A stretch of 12,354 nt of DNA from Lachnospira sp. UBA5912 (GCA_002435585.1 DJDY01000026.1:7507-19860); one strand, 5' to 3'; shown: positions 1 through 6,687, counted from the first letter of the stretch. A program made the numbers and translations. Notes: generated from the letters alone by a model not told the origin.

Positions 1-1
1 A

Positions 2-454
2 GGTATGAATGGAAAGCATGAAGTAGAAGTTATAGATACATATAAGGTAAATGTCGGTCCATGTATGGCATGTGGTGTCTGTCAGATGCAGAATGGCTGT
101 GTTGCAAAGGATGATACCAATATGGTTGTGGACAAGCTTGTAGCAGCTGATATGATTGTATTTGCAACACCTGTTTACTGGTGGGGTATAACAGCGCAGA
201 TAAAGCTTGTGCTTGATAAGTTATATTGCAGAGGTTTAAAGTTTAAGGGAAAGAAGGCTGGTGTTATAGCAGTTGGAGGTTCACCAGTTGACAGTGAACA
301 GTATAAGCTTATAAGAGGTCAGTTTAAGTGTATTGCCGATTACCTCGAATGGGATATAGTATTCCATAAGGATTATTATGCAACAGATAAAGATGATCTT
401 GCAAATAATAATGAAGCTGTTAATGAATTAAAAGAAACAGGAAAGTTAATATAA
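2..454 (+). CDS. NAD(P)H-dependent FMN reductase / iron-sulfur flavoprotein-like, 5' end cut off
   Basis: This is a flavodoxin-fold reductase of the NADPH-dependent FMN reductase type. Such enzymes bind FMN and move electrons from NAD(P)H to soluble acceptors in the cytoplasm. The frame is open to the window edge. The usual first 25-30 residues, with the FMN phosphate loop (I-x-G-S-P-R), are missing, so the ATG at base 5 is probably internal. Counting from that ATG, a compact cysteine set follows at residues 20, 23, 26 and 32 (CxxCxxC-x5-C). It resembles the cluster motif of archaeal/clostridial iron-sulfur flavoproteins, so a 4Fe-4S cluster is possible. FATPVYWWG (about residues 53-61) is the flavin-contacting loop, and VGGSP follows in the C-terminal half. 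The family call is firm. Cluster binding is inferred. No terminator is evident right after the stop. Confidence 0.85.
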   Translation, partial: GMNGKHEVEVIDTYKVNVGPCMACGVCQMQNGCVAKDDTNMVVDKLVAADMIVFATPVYWWGITAQIKLVLDKLYCRGLKFKGKKAGVIAVGGSPVDSEQYKLIRGQFKCIADYLEWDIVFHKDYYATDKDDLANNNEAVNELKETGKLI

Positions 455-600
455 AAAATATATTTATAAAATATAACAAATGAAAATCTAAGAAAACTTA
501 AGTAAATGAACGTAAGAAACCGAGGGGTACAAACTTTGGGATTTATATTTGCGGTATTATAAAACAATGGATATTAATATTATGTAATATAATCCTGATT

Positions 601-881
601 ATGTATGAAGAACAATTAAAAACAGTTGGAGAGTACTGAAAACGAGCTTTTAGAATATAAGAATTTCAGAAATACAGATTGCTGGTGGTATTATTCATTG
701 TTTGGTTCAGGGTCAGCGTTAGATATTCTTGGAGTTATAAGTGTTAATGATTCAAAGGGCTCATATGCTGCATGATATATAGTTTTACTGGTATACATGT
801 GTTAATAAGTATGCCACAGGAGGATTCTCATCAGAAAAAGAAGCATTGAAATATTATATTAGTTTATGTAGTAAAAAATAA
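601..881 (+). pseudogene. Decayed small gene, about 90 codons, unknown family
   Basis: No intact frame spans this stretch, but three consecutive segments in different frames read like protein. ATG at 601 gives MYEEQLKTVGEY and then a stop. Shifting one base from 638 continues plausibly with ENELLEYKNFRN, a WWYYSLFGSGSALD segment and NDSKGSYAA, then TGA at 773. A third frame from about 783-801 resumes with YWYTCVNKYATGGF and SSEKEALKYYISLCSKK, ending at TAA 879-881. Joining them needs about two frameshifts and also leaves a stop codon (TAG at 780-782 in the third frame). No ribosome binding site precedes the ATG. I do not recognise the family. The charged, repeat-free composition argues for a real ancestral protein rather than chance, but this rests on reading only. 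Confidence 0.45.
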
Positions 882-893
882 ATAGAACGAAAT

Positions 894-955
894 AAAGCCA
901 GATAGATGTATCAAAATATGATATGATTTACAGATGCATCTATCTGGCTTTTTGT
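894..955 (+). terminator. Strong intrinsic terminator, probably bidirectional
   Basis: The arms 894-912 and 933-951 form a 19-bp stem (AAAGCCAGATAGATG...) with a single G-U wobble and a 20-base loop. A T-run follows at 948-953 on the plus strand. Read on the minus strand the stem is followed by TTTATTTCG, so it can also end azlCD transcripts, whose last stop codon is 62 bases away. On the plus strand it closes the decayed gene. Confidence 0.85.
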
Positions 956-1013
956 ATAAGAATAATATAAAAATTGTGATTCTATTATATATAATAAGTT
1001 GAAAATTAAAAGA

Positions 1014-1340
1014 TTAAAAGATAAAATGCATAAGAATCATATAGCATATAGTTCCAGCAGCTATTGATATGAACATATTGCGTTTCCAGACGTGAAGTAC
1101 TCCCGTTACAATGATAGATATCATTTCAGGTATACCATGATTTCCATGTAATACACTTACATTTTTAAGACAATATATAACCAGCATACCAAAAACAGCA
1201 GATGGAAGATACTTTCCAAGATACTGTATATATGCTGGTGTTTTTTTATTTTCATTAAATATAAAAAATGGGAGAAAGCGTGTAAGCATTGTAGCTGCTA
1301 TACACATAGCAATTGTTATTATCTGTTGTGATATAGTCAT
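1014..1340 (-). CDS. azlD: AzlD family branched-chain amino acid exporter small subunit
   Basis: This is the 108-residue small membrane partner of AzlC. The pair exports branched-chain amino acids and analogues such as 4-azaleucine in Bacillus-type systems. The protein is almost wholly hydrophobic. Three to four membrane segments are visible, with the family-typical TRFLPFF near residues 20-26 and the [18 protein letters not shown] stretch in the middle. Length matches the family. The start is ATG with an upstream CGGAG on the minus strand. It lies 70 bases downstream of azlC on the same strand, the usual azlC-azlD order, so one transcript is likely, ending in the bidirectional terminator at 894-951. 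The substrate is inferred from the family. Confidence 0.9.
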   Translation of the reverse strand: MTISQQIITIAMCIAATMLTRFLPFFIFNENKKTPAYIQYLGKYLPSAVFGMLVIYCLKNVSVLHGNHGIPEMISIIVTGVLHVWKRNMFISIAAGTICYMILMHFIF

Positions 1341-1410
1341 GTTTTGTTAAACTCCGTTTATTCTTGACTTTATTGTAATTTATTATTAATGTGAGGTTGT
1401 TATATATGGA

Positions 1411-2151
1411 TTAATTACTATTATTAGCAGAAACTGACTTGTTTGACTTATCAATGCTGAGGTTATTAGCTTTTTGATTAAGGCTATTTCTTGAAATAGT
1501 AAGAAAGACAATAATAACAATCATTGTAGGTATCATGAATGAATCAGCACCAAATATTATAAGGCATACTACGGATGCGGCTAATCCTATAAGTGATGCA
1601 AGGTGGTGGTCTTCTTTAAGCCACTGTTCAAGGAAGATGACAACAAACATAGCTGTCATAACAAAGCTGATTCCAGATGTATCAAATGTCAGCAATGAAC
1701 CGATAATACAGCCGATAGTAGCACTTAATACCCAGTATATCTGGTTAAGAAGAGTAACAAAGAACATAAACCAGCCTTTGTCCACATCTTCTGGAATATT
1801 GGCAGTGTAATTAACAGAAAATGTTTCATCACACATTCCGAATATAAGATAGAACTTTTTCCAGCCCATTCCTTTGAACTTATCAAGCATTGATATACCA
1901 TAAAACAGGTGTCTTGCCTGTATCAGAAATGCCATGATAAACACCTGTACAGGTGCAAATGGTGATAGAAGCATGGTTGCTGTGACGAATTCAAGTGAAC
2001 CGCCGAATATGAGCATACTCATAAATAATGGATATATAAATGAGAAGCCTAGTGTATTCATATATATGCCATATGCTAATCCAAGAAAACAGAAGCCTGT
2101 AAGTATTGGGATTGTGTATGGAAATGCGGTTTTTAGTGCTTTTAGCTTCAT
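1411..2151 (-). CDS. azlC: AzlC family branched-chain amino acid exporter large subunit
   Basis: This 246-residue inner-membrane protein is the large subunit of the AzlCD exporter. The N-terminal half carries the family signature: PYTIPILTGFCFLGLAYGIY (residues 11-30), GSLEFVTATML (51-61) and QARHLFYGISML around residues 78-89. Next comes FGMCDETFSVNY, with the acidic DET typical of AzlC. Several further membrane spans and a short polar Asn/Ser/Lys tail follow. The ATG start is preceded on the minus strand by AGGCAGGAAG at good spacing. azlD follows directly. No Lrp- or AsnC-type regulator gene is adjacent, so control is not visible here beyond a weak promoter candidate. Confidence 0.93.
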   Translation of the reverse strand: MKLKALKTAFPYTIPILTGFCFLGLAYGIYMNTLGFSFIYPLFMSMLIFGGSLEFVTATMLLSPFAPVQVFIMAFLIQARHLFYGISMLDKFKGMGWKKFYLIFGMCDETFSVNYTANIPEDVDKGWFMFFVTLLNQIYWVLSATIGCIIGSLLTFDTSGISFVMTAMFVVIFLEQWLKEDHHLASLIGLAASVVCLIIFGADSFMIPTMIVIIVFLTISRNSLNQKANNLSIDKSNKSVSANNSN

Positions 2152-2187
2152 TATATTATCTTCCTGCCTTTTGCCATAATAAAAATA

Positions 2188-2216
2188 AGTATATCATAAG
2201 ATACAGAAATTTTAAA
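2188..2216 (-). promoter_or_regulatory. Candidate azlCD promoter
   Basis: On the minus strand a TATACT (-10, plus positions 2188-2193) sits 17 bases downstream of a poor TTTAAA (-35, 2211-2216). It is about 37 bases upstream of the azlC start. The -10 is good and the -35 weak. In AT-rich DNA this could be chance. Confidence 0.3.
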
Positions 2217-2240
2217 TAATACAAAAATAATTTTAAAATC

Positions 2241-2271
2241 TTGACTTGGACTAAACTCCAGGTGGTATTAT
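2241..2271 (+). promoter_or_regulatory. MerR-type promoter/operator of the Fe-S aldo/keto reductase gene
   Basis: TTGACT (2241-2246) and TATTAT (2266-2271) are separated by 19 bp instead of the usual 17, the classic layout that MerR-family activators untwist. The spacer region holds an imperfect 20-bp dyad at 2244-2263 (ACTTGGACTA/AACTCCAGGT) in which 7 of 10 positions are symmetric. A near-identical arrangement precedes the second aldo/keto reductase at 6657-6687. The regulator gene is not in the window. Confidence 0.75.
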
Positions 2272-2350
2272 ATATATAGTAGGGTGCATAAGAAGAAAAC
2301 TATTAAAATATATATTTTATAATATGTTGAGATAAGAAAGGAGAATGAAT

Positions 2351-3478
2351 ATGTATTTTGAAGAAGTAAAGAAGAACTTTGGCTTTGGATGTATGAGACT
2401 TCCTATGATGGAGAATGGCAAGGATGTTGATATTGAACAGACAAAAAAGATGGTAGATACATTCATAGAGCAGGGGTTCAATTATTTTGATACGGCACAT
2501 GGATATCTTGAGGGAAAGAGTGAACTTGCCTTAAAGGAATGTCTTACAAGCAGACATAAGAGGGAAGAATATATACTTACAGATAAGCTGACTATGCCAT
2601 ATTTTAATAAACAGGAGGATATCCGTCCATTTTTTGAAAGTCAGTTGGAGGCGTGTGGTGTTGATTACTTTGACTTTTATCTTATGCATGCGCAGTCAAA
2701 AGACATATTTGCACATTTTAAAAAATGTCACGCATATGAGACAGCACTTGAGTTAAAGAAAGAAGGAAAGATACATCATTTTGGAATATCCTTTCATGAT
2801 AAGGCAGAGGTTCTTGAAGAGATATTAAAGGAATATCCACAGATAGAGGTTGTTCAGATTCAGTTCAATTATCTTGATTATGAGGATCCTGCAGTACAGA
2901 GCAGAAAGTGTTATGAGGTCTGTCGTAAGTATAACAAGCCGGTCATAATCATGGAACCAGTAAAGGGTGGCAATCTTGTTAATCTTCCAGAGGATGCAAA
3001 GAAAATATTAGATGACCTTAATGGTGGCAGTACAGCAAGCTATGCGGTTCGTTTTGCAGCAGGTTTTGATGGCGTTATGATGGTTCTTTCAGGAATGAGC
3101 ACTATTGGGCAGATGGAAGATAACTTAAGCTATATGAAGGAATTTAAGCCACTTGATGATAAGGAAATGGATGCGGTTAAAAAGGTTGCAGAGGTTTTCC
3201 ATTCAAAGCATATGATTGCCTGTACAGCATGCCGTTATTGTGTTGAAGGATGTCCAAAACATATATCTATACCTGATCTTTTTGCATGTATGAATGCAAA
3301 AACAGTATTCCATGACTGGAATGCGGACTATTATTATTCTAAGGTACATACAGTGCACAATGGTAAGGCAAGTGAGTGTATACGTTGTGGAAAATGTGAG
3401 AAAGTCTGTCCTCAGCACCTTCCAATAAGAGAGCTTTTGAAGGAAGTTGCAAATGAGTTCGAGAAGGAGACAGAATAA
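2351..3478 (+). CDS. Aldo/keto reductase with C-terminal double 4Fe-4S domain
   Basis: This cytoplasmic NAD(P)H-dependent oxidoreductase has an aldo/keto reductase barrel followed by a ferredoxin-like tail (COG1453 type). The barrel covers roughly residues 1-270. The catalytic tetrad is visible as D47 and Y52 (FDTAHGYLEGKSE), K79 (TDKL) and H113 (LMHA). The tail has two CxxCxxCxxxCP motifs at C291-C301 and C343-C353, each able to hold a 4Fe-4S cluster, so electrons may pass between a carbonyl substrate and ferredoxin-like carriers. An ATG two codons upstream (2345) has only one base between it and the AAAGGAG at 2337-2343. The ATG at 2351 has seven and is preferred. The gene stands alone behind a MerR-type promoter. 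The physiological substrate is unknown. Confidence 0.93.
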   Translation: MYFEEVKKNFGFGCMRLPMMENGKDVDIEQTKKMVDTFIEQGFNYFDTAHGYLEGKSELALKECLTSRHKREEYILTDKLTMPYFNKQEDIRPFFESQLEACGVDYFDFYLMHAQSKDIFAHFKKCHAYETALELKKEGKIHHFGISFHDKAEVLEEILKEYPQIEVVQIQFNYLDYEDPAVQSRKCYEVCRKYNKPVIIMEPVKGGNLVNLPEDAKKILDDLNGGSTASYAVRFAAGFDGVMMVLSGMSTIGQMEDNLSYMKEFKPLDDKEMDAVKKVAEVFHSKHMIACTACRYCVEGCPKHISIPDLFACMNAKTVFHDWNADYYYSKVHTVHNGKASECIRCGKCEKVCPQHLPIRELLKEVANEFEKETE

Positions 3479-3567
3479 AGGAGTTCATGCTGTAAAAACC
3501 ATGAATTGTTGATTAGTTGATTCAAAACTGATATTTATTCTGATGCTTAAAACATCATATAAAAATA

Positions 3568-3673
3568 GGACTGCCACATTAAGAAGTTGATATGCTTCCC
3601 TCCAGGTAGACAAGTGAAATAATAAAACTTGTTTATTTAGGGGGAGACTATCAAAGAATTATAGTGACAGTCC
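3568..3673. repeat. 106-base imperfect inverted repeat / hairpin element (MITE-like or structured RNA)
   Basis: The element folds as one long arm. GGACTGCCAC (3568-3577) pairs with GTGACAGTCC (3664-3673) with one mismatch, then comes a symmetric 9/9 internal loop. TTGATA (3587-3592) pairs with TATCAA (3649-3654), TTCCCTC (3596-3602) with GGGGGAG (3640-3646), and TAGACAAGT (3607-3615) with ACTTGTTTA (3627-3635) around an 11-base loop. Read inward from both ends, the two roughly 33-base halves keep the same spacing, as do the inverted ends of a small non-autonomous transposon. No clear target duplication flanks it. On the minus strand the stem is followed by TATTTTTATAT, so it could also terminate the carrier gene. 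Confidence 0.55.
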
Positions 3674-3731
3674 AATTAATTATATTCATATTAAACCATT
3701 TATATCATGCTACATTAAATTTCGTATAAAA

Positions 3732-5303
3732 TCATTTATTTCTAAGTGTTTCCACATTCAATTTCTTTAGCTTATCAGCAGTCTTAATAAGTATTACCTG
3801 TATAGCGAAAAGATTAAGACCGGTTGCGATATATTCTGTTATCATTTCAATAGGTACAGCAACAGCAAGACCCTCTAAAGGAATTCCAAGTAAAGTAAGT
3901 ATAGTTGATAATATGGCTATCCCACCACCAGGGATTGGTGGCGCTGCGATAGCGATAAGTACAGAGCCTATGATAGCGGTAACAATCCAGGTTGGTGTAA
4001 TGGCTATATTATAAAATGATGCCAGATATACACATATACATATCAGAAGGATGGCACACCCTGGCATGCATATAACCTGACCAAAAGGTATACCAAAGTC
4101 AACAAGTGAATCGTCAATACCATATTTCTTACGACATGTATTGCAGTTGGTAAGATATGCTGCTGAGGAAGAGCTTGTTGTACATCCTATGATATATGTA
4201 GGCAGCATCTTATTTATTACAATCGAAATTTTTACTCTATATTTTATAGAGACATACAAAACAAGACAAAGTGATGCAAGGAGCGTAATAGCAATTATTA
4301 TGCATAATGTTGTCAAAGAACGTATAATGATAGCAGCCTGTCCTGATAGATAGATATGCACAATAGTTACACATACTAATAATGGTATAAGATTATTTAT
4401 CCATATCATAATCTGCTGGAATATGCTGTTTAATTCATAAATGAAGTTGCTAACTACATTTATTTTAGTATTAAGTGCAAGAATAACTATTCCTGACAGA
4501 ATTGCAAGAAATATTATCTGCATAGAGTTTCCATTAACAAATGGTGATATCAGATTAACTGGAATAATGTCAAACAGCATCTGAATAACTGCTGAAAAGT
4601 CAGAAAGATTGTTTGTCACATTATGCATATGTACACCATAGGTTTTCATAGATACAAAAACAGTTATACTGGCAGAAACCGTTAATAATATCACAGAATC
4701 ACGTACAATCCGTAAACCAGCTGATTTAAGTGTTTTAATATCAGCAATAGCAAGTATTCCCGAAAGAACGGAAAGGAATATGATAGGACCGGCTATAGCG
4801 GATATGAATCCTATAATAGTATTAAAAGCTGGAGTTATAATTGAGGAAATAACGTTTTTAAATGCCGTGCCAGGTATTACTTCGGACAATAATATGATAA
4901 GTATACTTATGACCAGCCCTGTTAATATGCCAGGCAGGGCAGATTTTTTGCGTTTTATTGCAGGGATTGATACAGTGTTTTTACCATTCTTGAAACTATA
5001 GTCAGGAATAAGCTCATACAGTGTTAAAAGGTCACTTAACTCATTGTCGTTCATTCTAGGGTCATATGCTTCACCATCGAAACTGACTAATATGCTGCAT
5101 TTTCCAAAATGTTTCTTAAAGGAAATACTAACATTATATTGTTCCCCGTTTTTTTCTCTTATATTAAGTAATATTTCCTCTGTTGTAAGACAGATTATTT
5201 TGGCATCCTTAGAATCATATTTGTAATTATTTATGAGCTCATGTTCAAGCTCAGAAGATATAGCATCTATGTTTGCTCCGTCTAAAGATATTGTTTTATT
5301 CAA
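3732..5303 (-). CDS. Dicarboxylate/amino acid:cation symporter-like carrier with N-terminal HATPase-like domain
   Basis: This is a 523-residue membrane carrier of the DAACS (GltP/GltPh) fold with an extra soluble N-terminus. Residues 1-118 contain no membrane span and resemble an RsbW-type HATPase domain: E43-x3-N47 (TEEILLN) sits like an N-box, and FDGEAYDP at 75-82 sits like the D-x-G box of anti-sigma kinases. Membrane spans begin near residue 122. The first reentrant-loop serine motif is present (TSSSSAA, about 374-380). The NMDGT motif of GltPh is replaced by CMPGC (about 410-414). In the last helix E-x3-E-x2-A-x3-N stands where GltPh has D390, D394, R397 and N401. Transport substrate and coupling ion therefore cannot be assumed. 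The start is TTG, eight bases after AGGAG; the ATG nearer the ribosome site is followed at once by TAA. Confidence 0.82.
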   Translation of the reverse strand: MNKTISLDGANIDAISSELEHELINNYKYDSKDAKIICLTTEEILLNIREKNGEQYNVSISFKKHFGKCSILVSFDGEAYDPRMNDNELSDLLTLYELIPDYSFKNGKNTVSIPAIKRKKSALPGILTGLVISILIILLSEVIPGTAFKNVISSIITPAFNTIIGFISAIAGPIIFLSVLSGILAIADIKTLKSAGLRIVRDSVILLTVSASITVFVSMKTYGVHMHNVTNNLSDFSAVIQMLFDIIPVNLISPFVNGNSMQIIFLAILSGIVILALNTKINVVSNFIYELNSIFQQIMIWINNLIPLLVCVTIVHIYLSGQAAIIIRSLTTLCIIIAITLLASLCLVLYVSIKYRVKISIVINKMLPTYIIGCTTSSSSAAYLTNCNTCRKKYGIDDSLVDFGIPFGQVICMPGCAILLICICVYLASFYNIAITPTWIVTAIIGSVLIAIAAPPIPGGGIAILSTILTLLGIPLEGLAVAVPIEMITEYIATGLNLFAIQVILIKTADKLKKLNVETLRNK

Positions 5304-5340
5304 GTTACATTCTCCTAATATAAAATATTGTTTTTACATT

Positions 5341-5357
5341 AACGATTTAATATCGTT
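5341..5357. promoter_or_regulatory. Dyad in the leader of the carrier gene, possible operator
   Basis: AACGAT and ATCGTT flank five A/T bases, and the symmetry extends outward as ATTAACGAT/ATCGTTTAAT with one extra base. The dyad lies between the proposed -10 (5386-5391) and the TTG start, about 30 bases into the likely transcript, where a repressor could block elongation. No regulator is assigned. AT richness makes chance possible. Confidence 0.3.
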
Positions 5358-5385
5358 TAATTAGTAAAAATAATTGTGAACATTC

Positions 5386-5414
5386 ATTATAATGTACAAA
5401 GCATGAGCTAGCAA
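5386..5414 (-). promoter_or_regulatory. Candidate promoter of the symporter-like gene
   Basis: On the minus strand TTGCTA (plus 5409-5414) is followed after exactly 17 bases by a consensus TATAAT (plus 5386-5391). This places transcription start about 75 bases upstream of the TTG codon. It is divergent from the LysR-type promoter at 5499-5566. Confidence 0.5.
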
Positions 5415-5498
5415 GTATTAAGGTAAAAAAATACATAAAAACTGGAATGATATGATTGAATAAAACTGAAATATTTAACGCATAAAAGAAAATATAAC

Positions 5499-5566
5499 AA
5501 TGCTTTATAGGCATAATAATACAAACAAAATAAGTATTAGACATAGCATGAAAAAGATATTATATT
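5499..5566 (+). promoter_or_regulatory. LysR-type promoter/operator, copy 1 (DUF4405 operon)
   Basis: The block contains ATGC-N7-GCAT (5500-5514), a T-N11-A box of the kind LysR-type regulators bind. Further on, ATAAGTATTAGACATAGC (5530-5547) includes TAGACA as a -35, with TATATT (-10) 17 bases later at 5561-5566. The first 49 bases align without gaps to 9498-9546 upstream of the intact flavodoxin gene (37 identities, the last 18 all identical). The spacing of box to -35 matches LysR activation architecture. The LysR protein encoded at 8497-9378 is the likely binder, by proximity. Confidence 0.7.
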
Positions 5567-5612
5567 AGAAATAACAATAAAAGATAATAAAAATGCAGAA
5601 AGGAGATAGTGA

Positions 5613-5738
5613 ATGAAAAGAATACTTACAGGTCTTATGGCTGCACTTAACAGTCTTGCCAAGAGCGGTATCTGGAAGGATGGAAAAAGATTTAGTGGCA
5701 ATGAAAGTCAGAGTGAAGTTATGGATTGGGTGAATTAA
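5613..5738 (+). CDS. 41-aa small ORF, probable remnant of a flavodoxin C-terminus
   Basis: A good AGGAGA (5601-5606) sits seven bases before this ATG, and the stop is three bases before the DUF4405 start, so the two are probably translationally coupled. The last 20 or so residues (WKDGKRFSGNESQSEVMDWV) resemble the C-terminal segment of short-chain flavodoxins, where EGKRFS.. leads into a final helix ending in a Trp. The intact flavodoxin at 9635 ends in a similar way (TEGKLLNGMSKQEISDWAE). MKRIL could be a residual first strand. If so, more than 100 internal residues, including the FMN loops, have been lost and it cannot bind flavin. It may persist as a short leader peptide for coupling. The remnant reading is inference from one motif. 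Confidence 0.55.
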   Translation: MKRILTGLMAALNSLAKSGIWKDGKRFSGNESQSEVMDWVN

Positions 5739-5741
5739 TAT

Positions 5742-6617
5742 ATGAGTAAAGGTAAAGATAAAAGCATAAAAATTGCAGTAGATATATGCATGAGCCTGAT
5801 ATTGCTTTTTGTTATGGCATATCAGGTTACAGGAGATAGGTACCATGAGGTTTTAGGAGCAGGAATGCTGGTGCTTTTCATAATCCACAATGTATTAAAC
5901 TATAGATGGTATAGTCATCTGTTTAAGGGAAAATATTCAGCTGTAAGAGTGTTAAGAGTTGTAGTTAATATTGCAACAATTATTGCGATAGTGCTTACTG
6001 GTTATAGCGGTATTGTTATGTCAGAGCATGTATTTGCATTTCTTAATATTAAGTCAGGTTTAATGACAGCAAGAATGCTGCATCTGTCATGTTCATACTG
6101 GGCATTTGTCCTTATGGGGGTTCATCTTGGACTGCACTGGAATATGATTGCAGGTAAAATCAAGACGAAAAAAAAGACCGTAGAATGGATATTAAGAATA
6201 ATAGCAGCTGGTATTGCAGTATATGGAGCTTATATTTTTGGCAGCTCGCATATATATACATATATGTTTATGAAGACACATTTTGCAATGCTTGATTATA
6301 GTAAGGCAGCAGCTGTTATTATACTTCAGAATATTATAATGATGGCAGCATTTGTTTATGTTGGTTATTATTTAAATAAAGCGCTTATAAAAAAGAAAAA
6401 TATAGCTTATATATTGTTAGCAGTGGCTGTAATAGCGGTAAGTATTATAAGTAATGCTGCAGGTGGACAATCGTCTGGCGGTGGCTGGGGAAGTACAGCA
6501 ATAGCAAAGCTTGTACCTTCATCAAGGATGGGAACACCTCTTTCAATACACTATGGTGGTGGAAGCAGTATGCCATCTGATGTATCAGCGTGGCTTAAAA
6601 ACAATGGTGTGGATTAA
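5742..6617 (+). CDS. DUF4405 domain membrane protein, cytochrome b561-like
   Basis: This is a 291-residue multi-span membrane protein. DUF4405 proteins are thought to be small heme-b quinone/electron carriers, by similarity to cytochrome b561 helices. The first 140 residues show the pattern: DICMSLILLFVMAYQVTG, then HEVLGAG, FIIHNVLNYRWY, YSGIVMSEHVFAFL, RMLHLSCSYW and GVHLGLHW. These supply membrane-embedded histidines suitable for heme. Two or three further spans follow, then a roughly 55-residue Gly/Ser-rich polar C-terminus (GGQSSGGGWGS... to NNGVD) outside the core domain. There is almost no ribosome site of its own. The start follows the 41-codon ORF by three bases. Shared upstream control with the flavodoxin suggests that the flavodoxin and this protein act in one electron path. 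Heme binding is inferred. Confidence 0.85.
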   Translation: MSKGKDKSIKIAVDICMSLILLFVMAYQVTGDRYHEVLGAGMLVLFIIHNVLNYRWYSHLFKGKYSAVRVLRVVVNIATIIAIVLTGYSGIVMSEHVFAFLNIKSGLMTARMLHLSCSYWAFVLMGVHLGLHWNMIAGKIKTKKKTVEWILRIIAAGIAVYGAYIFGSSHIYTYMFMKTHFAMLDYSKAAAVIILQNIIMMAAFVYVGYYLNKALIKKKNIAYILLAVAVIAVSIISNAAGGQSSGGGWGSTAIAKLVPSSRMGTPLSIHYGGGSSMPSDVSAWLKNNGVD

Positions 6618-6656
6618 GTGAATTTATAAACAAAAAATAAATTTATCGAATATATA

Positions 6657-6687
6657 TTGACTTAGAGTTAAGTCCAAATACTAAGAT
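6657..6687 (+). promoter_or_regulatory. MerR-type promoter/operator of the second aldo/keto reductase
   Basis: TTGACT (6657-6662) and TAAGAT (6682-6687) are 19 bp apart, with an imperfect dyad at 6660-6679 (ACTTAGAGTT/AAGTCCAAAT, 7 of 10 symmetric positions). The element shares TTGACTT and the AGT-x2-AxT core with the site at 2241-2271. It begins 40 bases after the DUF4405 stop, so this aldo/keto reductase has its own promoter. Confidence 0.75.

Noticed and set aside
506..562. 18-codon ORF (MNVRNRGVQTLGFIFAVL) in the gap before the decayed gene
   Set aside because: No ribosome binding site, no recognisable product, and it lies in degenerate AT-rich DNA. Bases 455-600 otherwise show nothing.
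1364..1369. TTGACT on the plus strand between azlC and azlD
   Set aside because: No dyad, no -10 at 17 or 19 bp, and no plus-strand gene follows.
2305..2318. Perfect 14-bp palindrome AAAATATATATTTT in the leader of the Fe-S aldo/keto reductase
   Set aside because: It is made only of A and T in an AT-rich leader, so expected by chance. No second copy was seen.
3484..3505. Small hairpin TTCATG/CATGAA after the first aldo/keto reductase
   Set aside because: Only six pairs, a ten-base loop and no T-run, so it is too weak to call a terminator.
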